Below are positions 1 to 11,603 of a stretch of DNA of 64,000 nucleotides, one piece after another. Position 1 is the first letter of the stretch. Each line of letters opens with the position of its first letter. The translations under genes were made by a program, and so were the position numbers. Source of the DNA: Syngnathus acus (lineage: Eukaryota; Chordata; Actinopteri; Syngnathiformes; Syngnathidae); contig NC_051089.1 in the NCBI RefSeq assembly GCF_901709675.1, positions 6,321,476 to 6,385,475 on the forward strand, given 5' to 3'. The notes under the pieces were generated by a model. The model worked only from the letters and a program-made list of their open reading frames with translations. It made no database searches and was not told the origin of the DNA.

Positions 1-530
1 CAGCTGACCTGATATTAAAAAATAGTACCTGCTATTACCAAGTCAGTACTGCCCGGTACAAAAAAAATGCCCCAAATGGTCATGTTTGCGTTTTGAAGGT
101 TATTATATTCAGTTTAATCTTCAAGTAAACTCTTCGAGTGTACCTAATGATGTGTCCGTGGAAGATCTTTGAACACATGGCACGCCAGCCTGGTGGTGAC
201 AGGTGACACATGCTTAATTGTCACGCGTGTTGAAGAAAAGAAAAAAAAACAGAGCAGCACCCAAACCAACAATGCCCAAGTCCCATTTTTCTCTCTTCGC
301 TGCAGCCATGTTTTTGTGAGGCTTTGCTTTGTGCACTCTCTCTCTCTTTCTCTCTCGCTCTTTCTCTCATTTCCCCTTTCCTCCCCCCTCCCCTCTTTCT
401 CACTCCCTCTCTCGCTCCATTGCTACCATGTCACCCTTCTCTTTCACTTTCTCCAATCATCCTCCCTCTCTTCCTTTTTGATTTTTTTCCTCCTCCCTTC
501 TTCCTCTCCATCCTCCCTTCCCCCACTGCC

Positions 531-532
<2 letters not shown>

Positions 533-562
<30 letters not shown>
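533..562. repeat. (CT)n microsatellite in a CT-rich tract
   Basis: An uninterrupted CT dinucleotide run of about 15 units, embedded in roughly 380 bases of pyrimidine-rich sequence (336-720). Confidence 0.95.
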
Positions 563-567
<5 letters not shown>

Positions 568-1101
568 CCTCCCAGCCTGTTTCTCTTTATCTCCTCCCCC
601 TTCAATCTCTCTTTCATTCCATGCAGTCATCTGTTCTCTTCCCCTGCTTCCGCTATTGTGCCCCCATTTTGTCCTCTGCAGCCTTCCTCCTTTCTCTCTC
701 TCCATGTTCTCTCTATCCTGTTGTTTGTTCCCCCCTTCCGGCCACCCCAATGAGTGAGATTGAAAATACAAACTTTGACAAAGGCAAAAATTTAGACACA
801 ATGTCGATCCGTTTTTTTTCGTGCACGTCAGTCTCGTTATTTAACTCGCCAGTCACTTGCTCTTTGGTCAAAACCTGCCGGGTGTTTTGCATATGCACGC
901 AACAAGTGGCTAGAGCACAACCCGATGGAAATATTATGAGAGATCAGACTTTATCCTGTGTGTGACAAGCGCTTTGAATGCATCAATAAATACATTTGCT
1001 TACCTTCAAAATGATGTAATATGATCAGCGCAGAAACAAATCAAGACCTGAGCACAATGTTGTTGATAGTTTGATTGATTCAACAAATAAATCTTGATAT
1101 C

Positions 1102-1121
1102 ATTATTATTATTATTATTAT
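1102..1121. repeat. (ATT)n microsatellite
   Basis: Short pure trinucleotide run of about six to seven units in AT-rich DNA. Confidence 0.9.
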
Positions 1122-2702
1122 CAAATAAATTTTTACATTATGCCATATTTCTTTTTTATTTGTATATTAAATGCGCTTGATTTACTTGATGGAATTCTCT
1201 TAACAATTTCATAAAAATATCACACAAAAACACAAGATGTTATTGTTCCCTCGACTATTTTTAAAAGCGTTACTTCACAGGCTGCATGGAACACACTCCA
1301 AAAAAAGACAATTAACTGCCACATCACACTCACTCTCGATTTTGCTCGTAAAATGCCAGTCGTCATTTTGATTACGTAGCACCTTAAATAAGCGCCACTC
1401 CTCTAATTTACACTGTACTGAATTTATTTGCTAGGTGCCTCATCTAATTCCAGGGTCACTAATGAGGTTCCCATAGTTTGTTCTAAAAATAGTTCCCCAG
1501 TGCTGGGACATGGTGATTTCCTCAAGATTTTGAAGTGGGCATTCAAAAAATGTAAACAGTCAGTTTTAAAGGAAAAAAAAAGTATTGAATATTGATTTAG
1601 ATTATTTATAACCTTGTTAAAGGTAATTTGAATGGATTATTTTATTTCAGAAATGTGTATGAATTTGGAAGCTCTTCCCATTAATCAGTACCCAAAAAAA
1701 AGCTCTCAGCTTCAAAAAGTGTGGTGTCACACTGACACCGCCTGGTCTACTTCATACAAAAAAAACCAGTGCGTCTGTACTTTTTCAAGAAATGTGACAT
1801 GAACGTACGTACCCTGCCAGTAAGGACGCAGTGTGATTAAAGTGTCTGGCGTCGAGCGAGAACAAGAAATATTCGGATGGACTCTGTGAGGTCTCTCCCG
1901 ATTTCCCCCAAGCCAGTTTCTGGAATCCATGGAATTTTCCCAATTTGATCCTTATCACCAGAATGTGATACTGGCTCACTCTGATTCACCGCCATTGTTG
2001 TTGTCTCAAAGTCATTTAAGCCATATTGTCGTGAGCAGCCAGGACAGACGTTTGCCTGTCGCACTTTTGGCACAATGATCTCATTCCATCATGCCATTTC
2101 CGCTTCTGTGGTAGTTGTCACACTGTTTGACACCACTGCCAATACATCGATAACAATAACAGTGTTGAAATGATACGCCTTTGACCCTGCCAATGAAAAC
2201 GGAGCATTTATCCTTTACATTATGAGCATACCGTTAATGGATTCCTTGGCCTGCAGTCGGCGCTATTGAGCAGTTTTAACACCTTTTTTCTTCCCTCTGT
2301 TTTATTTGTCGAACAAATGTGAAGGAGGTGCGATGGCAGGAGTCTTCCCTTGTTTTTTTTCTCTTCTTCATTTTCTTCTACCACATCCTGCTCCCCTCTT
2401 CCCATCCCCTGGTTTCTTCCTCTCCCCTCCCTCTTTTTCTTCTCTCCTTCATTCTTCATTCGCTCTTCCACACGTCAGTCACCTGACAGCATCTTCCGCT
2501 CTCCCATTTGTCTTCGCCTTTCCACACTGATGCACGATGGATGTTCGCAATACAGAAGATGCTCGTCGGCGAGCATTCGTGATGAGGCTTCAGTTTAATT
2601 TTATTTATTTTTTATAAAAAAAAAAAAAAGGCCGGCTTGTTCGTTTGGCCGAGATGAAGGGAGGTAGGCCGAAACAGGTACCGCCTCCCGTTTTCCTCGG
2701 CG

Positions 2703-2796
2703 TATAAATAGCGAGAGAGCCTCATCTCACTCGGCACTGTCGCTCTCAGGGATGAGATCCTTAAAGCACCTGAAGCTTCACAGCAGAAGAAATGTG
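2703..2796 (+). promoter_or_regulatory. znf710: Candidate core promoter and 5' non-coding exon of znf710
   Basis: A TATAAATA box (2703-2710) sits in a locally GC-richer stretch. About 85 bases further on, the sequence AATGTG is followed by the strong splice donor GTGAGT (2797). The next good acceptor is the CAG at 3351-3353, just before the znf710 start codon exon. TATA box, donor and acceptor together suggest a first untranslated exon of roughly 2735-2796. This is inferred from signals only; no transcript evidence is available here. Confidence 0.4.
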
Positions 2797-3395
2797 GTGA
2801 GTTCACAGTGGCATCATTAGTGGTTGCTTTTTTGTTTAACTGAGGCGCTTTTAAACTTTGTTCCAATTGGTCCTTAAGCAGGGCTTTTTTTTTTTTTCAG
2901 TCTGCTTGTCGTTTTTTGTCTTGATCATCTTCCCTCCTGTCTCCCTACATATATTTCCTCCTTCCGTGGCATGGCTCTCAACCTCTTCTCCTCCGTCACT
3001 CTCTCTCTGCCCTTCCCCCCTCTCCTCTCCCTCCTGTCTGCTTCCATCTTTCCTCTCCATCTATTTTGTTGTCATCTTTTTGTTACATTTTCCCCCCGAT
3101 TGTTTTGAATCTTAATCTCCCTTCCTTCCCTCGTAGGCCGTTTGTTGATTAGTGTAGCTTGGTGGGTCATCTAATCCCACTCAACGCGGAAAACACATGG
3201 CAAGCTTGTTGGCTCAGGGATGGTGTCTCAGCTGGAAGATTGGCCGGATTTAGCATTGGTGTCGATATGTCATGTATTGGTGCTACAACAAATATCTACT
3301 GTATGCATTTCTTCCTTGCTCTCATGACTAAGCATCTGTGTCTGTGATTCCAGGAGGAGGCGAGCCGGCGCCTGGGTAGATGTGAGCCCAAGGTA

Positions 3396-6173
3396 ATGGC
3401 CAGGTTGGTGGACACAGGCACGCAAACAGATCCAGTGGTCGTGCTGTCCTTGGCCCAGGCTGCCGTGCTAGGTCTCATCTCCCAGAATGAAGTCTTCGGC
3501 GCAACCATCGCACCCAACGGCTTCTACACCGGCGAGCCCAAAGAGTCGCCGGCGCCACCGGTAGACGCCGTGGACTACGAGTACGCGGACCAGCTCATCG
3601 GCGCCAACGGAGATTACCTCGGGGACAACTTGGCGGAGGACGGACAGATGCAACCTAGCTGCAGTCAGAGACGGTGGCAGCAGGGGCCACCTCAGCACCC
3701 TGATGTGAAAATGGTGCTCCCCGATCGCCACACCCTCCAAGGTGTTGACGGGACCGTTCCTCACATCAAAGGAGAAGTGGTGAACTCTGTCATGCCCTCA
3801 TGCGTCCACATGCTTAACAATATGGCTCCCAGGGGGGGGTTGGTTCAAGTGGACCCGGCCACCCTGAGAGGAACCAACAAGAACTGTTCCGAGTGCGAGC
3901 GGGAGGCGTCCAACCAGCAGCAAGCGGGCGCCCACGTGCACCCTCCTCCTCCTCCTCCCGCCCAAGTGGCCCACCGAGGGGCGGAGCACAGAGGACTGCA
4001 GGGCCAGCGCCCCCTGGGGGGCCACGCTGGAGGCGTCCGCGAGGGTGAGGAGGAGGTAGATCATCAGGGCAACAACATGATGAAGCCTAACCAGCAAGAT
4101 GAAGCCATCAGCAGCTACTTCCAGACAAGCGAAGTGGGCAGCTACGACTCGGGGGAAATGTCCATGCCGACCGAATACGAAGACGGCGGGCAAAATATGA
4201 TGTGGACGGACGGGGGTGGCGGCGGCGGAGGGGGGCAGCACCAGCAAGCCCAGCCTCCGCAGCCCCCCCGGCGACACGGCGGCCGCAGAGTGGACCGCCT
4301 GGACATCAACATCCAGATCGACGAGTCGTACTGCGTGGACGTGGGCGACGGCCTGAAGCGCTGGAAGTGCCGCATGTGCGACAAGTCGTACACGTCCAAG
4401 TACAATCTGGTCACGCACATCTTGGGCCACAACGGCATCAAGCCGCACGCGTGCCCCCACTGCGGCAAGCTCTTCAAGCAGCCCAGCCACCTCCAGACTC
4501 ACCTGCTGACCCACCAGGGCACACGGCCTCACAAGTGCACCGTGTGCAAAAAGGGCTTCACGCAGACCAGCCACCTGAAGCGCCACATGCTGCAGCACAC
4601 CGACGTCAAGCCGTACAGCTGCCGCTTCTGCCGCCGCGGCTTCGCCTACCCCAGCGAGCTGCGGGCGCACGAGGTCAAGCACGAGCGCGGCCGTTGCCAC
4701 GTGTGCTCGCAGTGCGGCCTGGAGTTCCCCACCTATGCCCACCTCAAGCGCCACCAGACCAGCCACCAGGGACCCCACACCTTCCAGTGCACGGAGTGCA
4801 ACAAATCCTTTGCCTACCGCAGTCAGCTCCAAAACCACTTGTTGAAGCACCAGAGCCCCAGACCCTACACCTGCTCCCAATGTGGCTTGGAGTTTATGCA
4901 GCTGCACCACCTCCGCCAGCACTCGCTCACACATAAGGTAAGCTCGTCTTCACTATTTGTGGGTCACTCGTGGGATTGACAGCTAGGGTCTAGCATAAAA
5001 AGGTTAATAATGACCTCTTCACACCACTGTTCAAATGCCTGGTGAAAATGAGACCAAGAGGAATCATTTTAAAACACTCCACATTTTATGTTCAACTCAA
5101 TTGGGAAAAACAAGCAAATCTTTGGAGGAAATTAACCTGGTTGCAGAAAAAAGCACACCAGCTCTTTTTTGCAGTTTAGCCCAAGATGCTTTGAATTATA
5201 AAGCCACAAGATGGCGCCAAGACAAAAATTTCAAATTGGAAACCTGCACTCAAAAACTGCAAATAGATGAGTTTTTCGGGAAATCACAAATGATAGGGGA
5301 ATACATTTGAATCTAGCAACTCATCATTTTAACCCTATATGTCACATGTTCGAAGGCTAAATTTCTCTGCGACCTTTGCAGGGCATGAAAGGGCACAAGT
5401 GTGAAGTGTGCTCACGAGAGTTCACACTGTCAGCCAACCTGAAGAGACACATGCTGATCCACAACAGCGTGAGGCCCTTCCAGTGTCACGTGTGCTTCAA
5501 GAGCTTCATCCAGAAGCAAACGCTCAAGACCCACATGATCGTCCACCTGCCCGTCAAACCCTTTAAATGCAAGGCCGGTATTTGCCCAGCAGGGTGGCAC
5601 TTGTCCTTCACTAACATAGTAGCATTTTATTTTTTAAATATCTATATTTTTGTGTATTGTTTGTAGGTGTGTGGCAAGTCTTTCAACAGAATGTACAACC
5701 TGCTGGGCCACATGCATCTGCACGCTGGCAGTAAACCCTTCAAGTGTCCCTACTGCACCAGCAAATTCAATCTGAAGGGCAACTTAAGCAGGCACATGAA
5801 AGTCAAGCACGGCATGGATGTGTCACCCGAAGGACAAGGTGAGCAAGTATGGAGCGATGACACAGACACGTCATTAAGCTCAACAGGTGGTTGGTCGGCA
5901 CAGAAAACCAGCGTTTATTCAAAATGACACAGGAAACAGCCTTCTCCGATTGGCTGATAAGATAAACACGTTTTTTTTTTCTATTCCGCTGAAGTACTTC
6001 CTGAAATGGAGAGCCAGGCGGAGTACGAAGGGCAAAACTTCAACTTCCCGTCCGGCGACAACATGGAAAATAACGGCTCGCAAAACCTCACCAAGCTGAC
6101 GACAGCCAACATGGACGACATGGAGGAGTACTACAACTTCGGCAAGGACACCAGCACCTACACCACACCCTGA
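3396..6173 (+). CDS. znf710: Zinc finger protein 710 (C2H2, 11 fingers)
   Basis: A nuclear C2H2 zinc-finger protein, presumed DNA-binding transcriptional regulator. Coding exons are 3396-4937, 5382-5573, 5667-5838 and 5995-6173; joined they give 694 residues (human ZNF710 is about 664). The start reads MARLVDTGTQTD, close to the human N-terminus, followed by the family block VVVLSLAQAAVLGL. A low-complexity acidic and Gly/Pro/Gln-rich middle leads to eleven fingers from about residue 324, seven in the first exon (first CRMC, last CSQC) and four in the later exons. Finger spacing and sequence follow ZNF710 throughout. The second intron (5574-5666) splits finger 10 between its two cysteines and appears to start with GC instead of GT. 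The upstream acceptor at 3353 places the ATG about 40 bases into its exon. Conserved vertebrate identity is clear; target genes are not shown by the sequence. Confidence 0.95.
4005..4024 (-). promoter_or_regulatory. CTCF-like motif inside the znf710 coding exon
   Basis: The stretch contains CAGCGCCCCCTGG, the reverse complement of the CCAGGGGGCGCTG core of the vertebrate CTCF motif; beyond the core the match carries one substitution and one extra G. It codes for an unconserved Gly/Pro-rich part of znf710, so it could be chance in GC-rich DNA. Confidence 0.35.
5018..5250. repeat. MITE-like interspersed repeat in znf710 intron
   Basis: This intronic stretch shares scattered blocks with the element at 13825-14119, for example CACACCACTGTTCAAAT here against CACACCCCTGTTCAAAT there, and a later GGTTGCA..GCACACC block. 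It is a diverged copy of the same family, apparently without intact termini. Confidence 0.5.
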
Positions 6174-6184
6174 GTGGACGAACG

Positions 6185-6187
<3 letters not shown>

Positions 6188-6281
<94 letters not shown>
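6188..6281. repeat. (GT)n microsatellite just after the znf710 stop codon
   Basis: About 46 uninterrupted GT units begin 14 bases after the stop codon, inside the probable 3' UTR. Long valine/cysteine or histidine/threonine open frames across it are artefacts. Confidence 0.98.
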
Positions 6282-6283
<2 letters not shown>

Positions 6284-7407
6284 TTTGCCCAGAGAGAAGG
6301 TTTAACAACAACTGACATTGAGCTGCTCATTTTTGGGACACCACTGACTCGAACCTTATATGTTGTGTGTGGCTTTGTTACAAAAAATGAGAAAAGAAAA
6401 AAAAAAGTTCCATATTCATCAATAACATTTGATGTGAGTCATGTCATGCACAAGCAACCCTTATTGTCTGAACTGAAAACGACAATGTACTCGCGCTATA
6501 TAGTCTATTTAAACACCATCTTTAATACGTCCTCCACTCTTATTAGGTTTGAACGCACTTACTCAACATGACAGTTCTAATGTGCACTTCTGTAGACTCA
6601 TTTCTTTTAAATGCCTCAACTTGAAAGAATTCTTGGTATTTGGAACTGAAAGGATCGCTTCAGATATGGTCACCACATCACAAAGGTTACCTGGACTTCT
6701 CGAAAGTATTAGTCATTGTAGTCGCTACCAAAAAAAAAAATAGTTCTTGTGCTCCTTCCTCTGTTTAAATTCCTACTGTCTAAATCTTTCATCTTAGTAA
6801 ATTTCTTCCCTTTTTTTTTTTTTTGTCCACCCTTCATATTTTTGAGAGCTCCAGGAATCTTTGTGGTGAAAGGACTGAAGTAGTATCAGCACCTTGTTTC
6901 CCTCTTATCTACACCAATCAGCAGGTTTTCACCCCAATAAGTTAATATGCAGTTTAGATTTACTTGAATGATCTAACCTTCTATTTTTTCTGAACCTTTT
7001 GAATAAGTGAGCAAACGTCATGAAGATTTTGTTCAGAAATTTTTTTTTTTTGGAGTGTTTTAAAGAAGGTGGTATTCATTGGGCTGGAGGAAACAAGATT
7101 GTAAAAAGCTCTGTCAATATGATTTCCGTTACTGTAAACTTAAGACAAACTGTGGTTCGAAGCCATTCCGGGAGGCTTGTTTTCTGAAGAACTTGTTTTC
7201 ACTTTACTTTCTATTCAGTTTGGTCAAAAAGGTTTGATTGAAAAGCTCCCGAAGTGTGGCTTGTGTACATGTTCAAAAGAAATGTGGGTTAAAAGTGGAC
7301 TGAGACTAGTCCTGCTTCTATTGACAATTTTGTTGCTTCCCCTGTCCTGCCATGCAGGTCAGTCAACTTCGATATGCACACAAAACCATCGCAACAGTTG
7401 ACCAAGT

Positions 7408-7690
7408 CAGTGTTTCCCAACCCCTGTTGAGCCAAGGCACACGTTTCACATTCGAAAATTATTTTTTACCCAGTGGGATCTGGTAAATAATTTATTGTAC
7501 CTTAGGCTATTAAATAGAAGAGCGAGTCATTGTTCTTCCTGTCACTTTATGTAACTGGCCTAATTGATATATTTGTAATTAATACATCATATCCTGACAA
7601 ATTAATTGGAATTTAATCATTTACTGCAGCTCCCGTGAACTGTTAAGGCACAATAGTGTGCCACGGCGGCACCCCGGTTGGGAATCACTG
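7408..7690. mobile_element. hAT-like non-autonomous element (MITE)
   Basis: It starts CAGTGTTTCCCAACC and ends GGTTGGGAATCACTG, forming 15-bp terminal inverted repeats with one mismatch, a terminus type typical of vertebrate hAT elements. Flanking octamers GACCAAGT and GACTAGTT match at 5 of 8 positions, consistent with an eroded 8-bp target duplication. No transposase frame is present. Confidence 0.7.
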
Positions 7691-8036
7691 GACTAGTTGA
7701 TGAGGACTTCAAATGTCATGGGAACTGACTATGAATTATTTAATTAAAAAAATCTCTAGTTTAAATGACTTGCCTGCATGTCATCATTGAGTCTTTAGAT
7801 TCTAGAAGTAATCTGAATCCCACTGTTAACCCCTTTTAATTAAGTCAGACTGACGCTCCTTTAAGCGTACACATATGTAAATCAAGTTAATCTAAGAAGA
7901 CATTTAAAAATAAGGGCAAATTGGTTGTTTTTATAGCAGCATCCTCAACACATTTGGGTCATACTGAAAATAAGCAATATATTGAATACGAGAATCAAGA
8001 CGATATATTGGGTGAAAACTTGTATTTTTATGGACA

Positions 8037-8062
8037 AATAAAGACAGGAGACTTGTAATAAA
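8037..8062 (+). promoter_or_regulatory. Candidate poly(A) signals for znf710
   Basis: Two AATAAA hexamers (8037-8042 and 8057-8062) lie 1.9 kb after the stop. If used, the 3' UTR would include the GT repeat and the hAT-like element. Confidence 0.3.
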
Positions 8063-8724
8063 GTCATAATCAACAGCAGTACTATTAACAAATATTTACT
8101 GATATGACCGAGTCAGAAATTGCCTGTTTCAGATTGCTGCATTCAAATCATGGGAATTTTAATTTCAGTAGTTAAAATGAATCGGTTCAATTTTGTAAAA
8201 TGGAATGGCTGTGTTTTGTAGGGCGCAGCAGTGAACGCCTCATGCCCGGGGACAATACTGACATCTGCTGGAAATAAGTGGTAATTACTGACGTTGACCA
8301 AATTATTTCCAGCGATGCCGACCGACATTGCCCTTGTCATTTATTTTTTCTTCCATTTACTGCTTTGACCTTTAGTTTTTCCCAGTCGTGTTATTGTTTT
8401 CGTACTTAGCAATTCAGGATTTAGTTACTGGCTCAAAGTTTCGTCGTGTTATGAGCTGGAGTACAAGAGGAAGACTTCAAGCCCTTACCTCATGGTTTAT
8501 GGTGACGGCCATCATCTTTTGTCCATTAGCTTCACGTGATGCAGAATGACAACAAAGCAGCCTTTCTATGTTGAATATGAATTCGATTTTTCAAACATGA
8601 ACATTCCTTTGTTACATTATCCTTCATGTGAGGAATTGGCATGTTCTCTCAATGCCCATGAGGGTTTCCTATGGGTTTTATCCGACATTCCAAAAAACAT
8701 GGCCGATTGACCACACCTGATTCC

Positions 8725-8830
8725 CCGATTGTGTGGGCAAATGGTTGTTTGTCTGTGTGCCCTGTGATTGGCTGGCAACCAGTTCAGGGTTCCCCTCCTA
8801 CCGAAGTCACTTGGGATAAGATGAATTATT
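8725..8830 (+). repeat. Fragment of a dispersed fish repeat
   Basis: Contains GATTGGCTGGCAACCAGTTC followed by AGGGTT, a block I recognise as very common in teleost interspersed repeats. The same family appears near 14546, and inverted near 32180 and 60650. Which LINE or SINE family it belongs to cannot be settled here. Confidence 0.5.
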
Positions 8831-9510
8831 ATTTTACAAGTCACCAACATTCAGTATAAAATAAATCACATTAATAGCAAATGGAAAAAGTAGAAACCCT
8901 TTTCTCGCAAACATCTTTTTCCTCACATAATTTAGGACCAAGAACACTAAAACATATCAGCTTCAACTTGAGTAACAATGACATTTTATACTGCAACCCT
9001 TGGCAAAAAATATTATGAAATCACCAGCAGATCAGACATGACATAATTATGAAGTCATTTCAAATGGCAACTTTCTGGCTTTATGAAACACAAAAAAAAA
9101 AAATGTGGCAGTCAATGAGTTACATTTTAAGACCTAGCACAGGGGGGAAAATGGAATCATGAAAAATTGTAAAGCACTTCAAACACACCATTAGAACCAA
9201 CTCTGAAAACAATACTCTTCATCAATCTGGTTCCAACATTCGGATTGCTTTTGCCAGATCTGTTTTCTCCTTAAATGTTTTTTTTTTTTTACACAACTTT
9301 AAACACAATTGGTGATTCCATTATTTTTGCCAGGGGTAGTACAAAGGCAACCTGGTTCCTCCGCATTGCACTATGACTAAGTAACGTAAAATAAATTATC
9401 ACTAAAAGAATCGAATTTCAAACAAGCCTGAGTGGTATCGCTTTCCAAACAATTTGTAAGACACTGAGGGAAAAAACGGTGCACTCCTGGAGTGCTGGAA
9501 TGAGACGTGT

Positions 9511-10963
9511 CTAAGTCGGGGCGGCCACTGGGCCTTTCTTGTCAGTAAAAAAGCTCTTAAGTAACATGACTTGTCCCACGCTGATGACAAGCAGCAGAAC
9601 CGTTTCGCTGATGGACCATTGAGTGACACGGCGATTGATGTGGTCTGCCCTGATGCGGTCATGTGCTTCCCTGCGCCGGTACCAGCTCTGCGACGTCAAA
9701 ACCACCTTCAGAACCTCGTGGATTGACACGCACATTGATTCCAACTGTGAGGAAAAAGACCGGAAACTCAAGTGACCACGTTTTTTTTTTTTTTTTTTAT
9801 GCGACACATAAAGCCAGTCAGCAAAAAATGAGACTGTTTTACCTGAGTCAGCGCTGTGGTTCTGGTCATGTCGGGCAGGAGAGGTTTCTCGCCACCGTTT
9901 CGGAAATCCAGATAGACGTATTTGTGTGAAAAGGTGGAGAATTTGTTGGTGAAACAGGCCTTGTAGACACCCTTCATGGCGGTGGTGTGGGAGAAGCTGC
10001 CGTACTGTTTCTTCTCCTCCTCGTACAAGATTTTATCGTGAGGGTCCGCCACATAACAGTTCACGTCATAGTTTCCTCCAGATGTCACCTTTGAAGACAT
10101 TTGAGAGATCACTGCATGATAAATTAGTATATTAGATCTCCATTTCAAATTCATGGTCTTACTGAGTAACCAGTTTTCATTTGTTTGTTTTAAATTCCAG
10201 GTCTTATGTTTTGCATTAAAATATTCACTGGAATTGTGTTTTTACTACTGGTTAGCTTAGGTTAATGACCTGTGTTAGATTAAATAGACTAACTCTGTTA
10301 CTACCCACCGATTATACTTCTTGCCAACAAGTGTTTTGCATACAAATTTAATGTACTCTAGTTGTGACTTTACAGTTTTAACGTTGTCATATTTTTTCTT
10401 CACTTTTGTGCTCCAAATAAAATATTCTATTTTAAAAAATAAAACATGGCATGGCGTAAACCCAGCACAAGAAGGGTTATCGGCCATTTAAAAAAAATCT
10501 ATGGACTATAATTCTTTTCCATACAATTATTGACTAACGTCACTTGATTCGTTCCGATTTACATCCACATTCGTTACGTACGTCGCTCTGTCGTAAACCG
10601 AGTACCCTGTATTGATCCTATCAGGTTAGGCTCTTGACAGCTGTTACAATAATCCCACAAAAGTATGTAAAATTTGGTCAAAATGTTCTAGTAACCTCTG
10701 ACCTAAATGCAAGTATATGCATGGATGAATACACATGAAACATAAAAAGTGAAACTTAAAAGTCAAGAATCTTTATCGCAGGAAGCAGATCGTTACATGC
10801 AGCTTTGAAGACTTACTTGGAAATCAAAGTCAAACTGGTCACCATGCTCCATCTCCTCGTAGAAACATATTTCTTCATTATCGGGGAGCTCAAACGTGAA
10901 CTCAGTGGCGAACACCACGAAAACGTGGAAGAGCAGACAGGCCAGCGATACCAGCTGTTGCAT
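9511..10963 (-). CDS. tmed3: TMED3, p24-gamma cargo receptor of the early secretory pathway
   Basis: A type I membrane protein of the p24/TMED family, which cycles between ER and Golgi and takes part in COPI/COPII vesicle cargo selection. Exons on the minus strand are 10963-10817, 10088-9843 and 9744-9511; they join to 208 residues (human TMED3 is 217). An N-terminal signal peptide (about 1-19, ending near VVFA) precedes a GOLD domain beginning EFTFELPDN and containing a C..C pair. A coiled-coil stretch follows, then a transmembrane segment (VLLLVISVGQVMLL) and a short tail, KSFFTDKK, carrying the FF and dilysine-type sorting signals of the family. Overall similarity is to TMED3 (for example FSTFSHK and LPDM). 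It is head-to-head with the SDR gene 641 bases away, and its upstream region carries UPR-type motifs. Confidence 0.95.
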
Positions 10964-11603
10964 TGTTACAGTAGCACCACATGAAATTAGCGATGTTACA
11001 CTACTGCTTACTTGATAGTTACCTGTGACGTGGCACGGCGGCTCGACTCTTCCGGGTTACGATATATTATGTTTTAATAGTTTTTAAATATTTTCCTCTG
11101 CCAAAATATTGTGTCTAAATAACATTTCATATATATTATATTTTTATCTATTGAATAAATAACAATTCTGAATAGTGAAACAGGAAATGGAAACTAAGTT
11201 AAAAAAATAAAAGCAGTTACAAAAGCGTCGCAATGTCAATTTTTCCATCGCATTTCAGCTTCACCAGATTGCTCTTAAATTGAACAAATGAAAGCAAAAA
11301 GACCGGGATTCTAAAAGTAAAACCGCTAAATTATACTATTAAGTTAAGCTTCCGGAGAGAACTTATTAATTTAAAAAACAAAAAAAGTCTAAAACGTCAT
11401 TTCCGCTTCGTGCAAATGTTTATTAAAGTGTCACGTCAGGTTACGGCTCATACAGTTTTATATCACGTTTGTTGCTCCAGGTAGTGATTTGATGAGTGTG
11501 AGACAGGAGTGTTACCAAAAAGCGTCAAACGTCAATGAGTTAAAACACTCCTTCAATTGTTTAATTGACTTTTCTTTTATTAACAACAATAACAAAAACT
11601 AAA
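10964..11603. promoter_or_regulatory. Bidirectional promoter region between tmed3 and the SDR gene
   Basis: The 640-base gap between two divergent start codons must hold both promoters. It contains TGACGTGG (11026-11033) and TCACGTCA (11431-11438, TGACGTGA on the other strand). Both fit the ATF6/XBP1-type UPR element TGACGTGG/A. No TATA box is placed convincingly for either gene. Confidence 0.5.

Larger units (their letters stand above)
1..2700. other. Non-coding region upstream of znf710
   Basis: No convincing exon is visible. Positions about 336-720 and 2340-2470 are pyrimidine-rich tracts, and the long open frames there encode only Ser/Leu/Pro/Phe runs, which marks them as low-complexity artefacts. 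A short TTA run lies near 1102. The remainder is AT-rich unique-looking sequence in which I recognise nothing. Confidence 0.6.
6282..9510. other. Shared 3' region between convergent znf710 and tmed3
   Basis: No coding exon recognised. The stretch should hold the 3' UTR of znf710 (candidate poly(A) signals at 8037 and 8057) and, in the other direction, that of tmed3. It also contains a hAT-like MITE (7408-7690) and a fragment of a dispersed repeat near 8725-8825. Confidence 0.5.

Noticed and set aside
169-965. Long Ser/Leu/Phe-rich open frames
   Set aside because: They follow CT-rich simple sequence, lack splice or start context, and have mirror frames rich in Arg/Glu on the other strand.
3798-4934. 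378-codon minus-strand frame and 244-codon plus-strand frame over znf710
   Set aside because: Both overlap the GC-rich zinc-finger exon in other frames; the composition is that of shadow frames and only the znf710 frame matches a family.
5919-6330. His/Thr repeat protein frames
   Set aside because: These are pure translations of the GT microsatellite.
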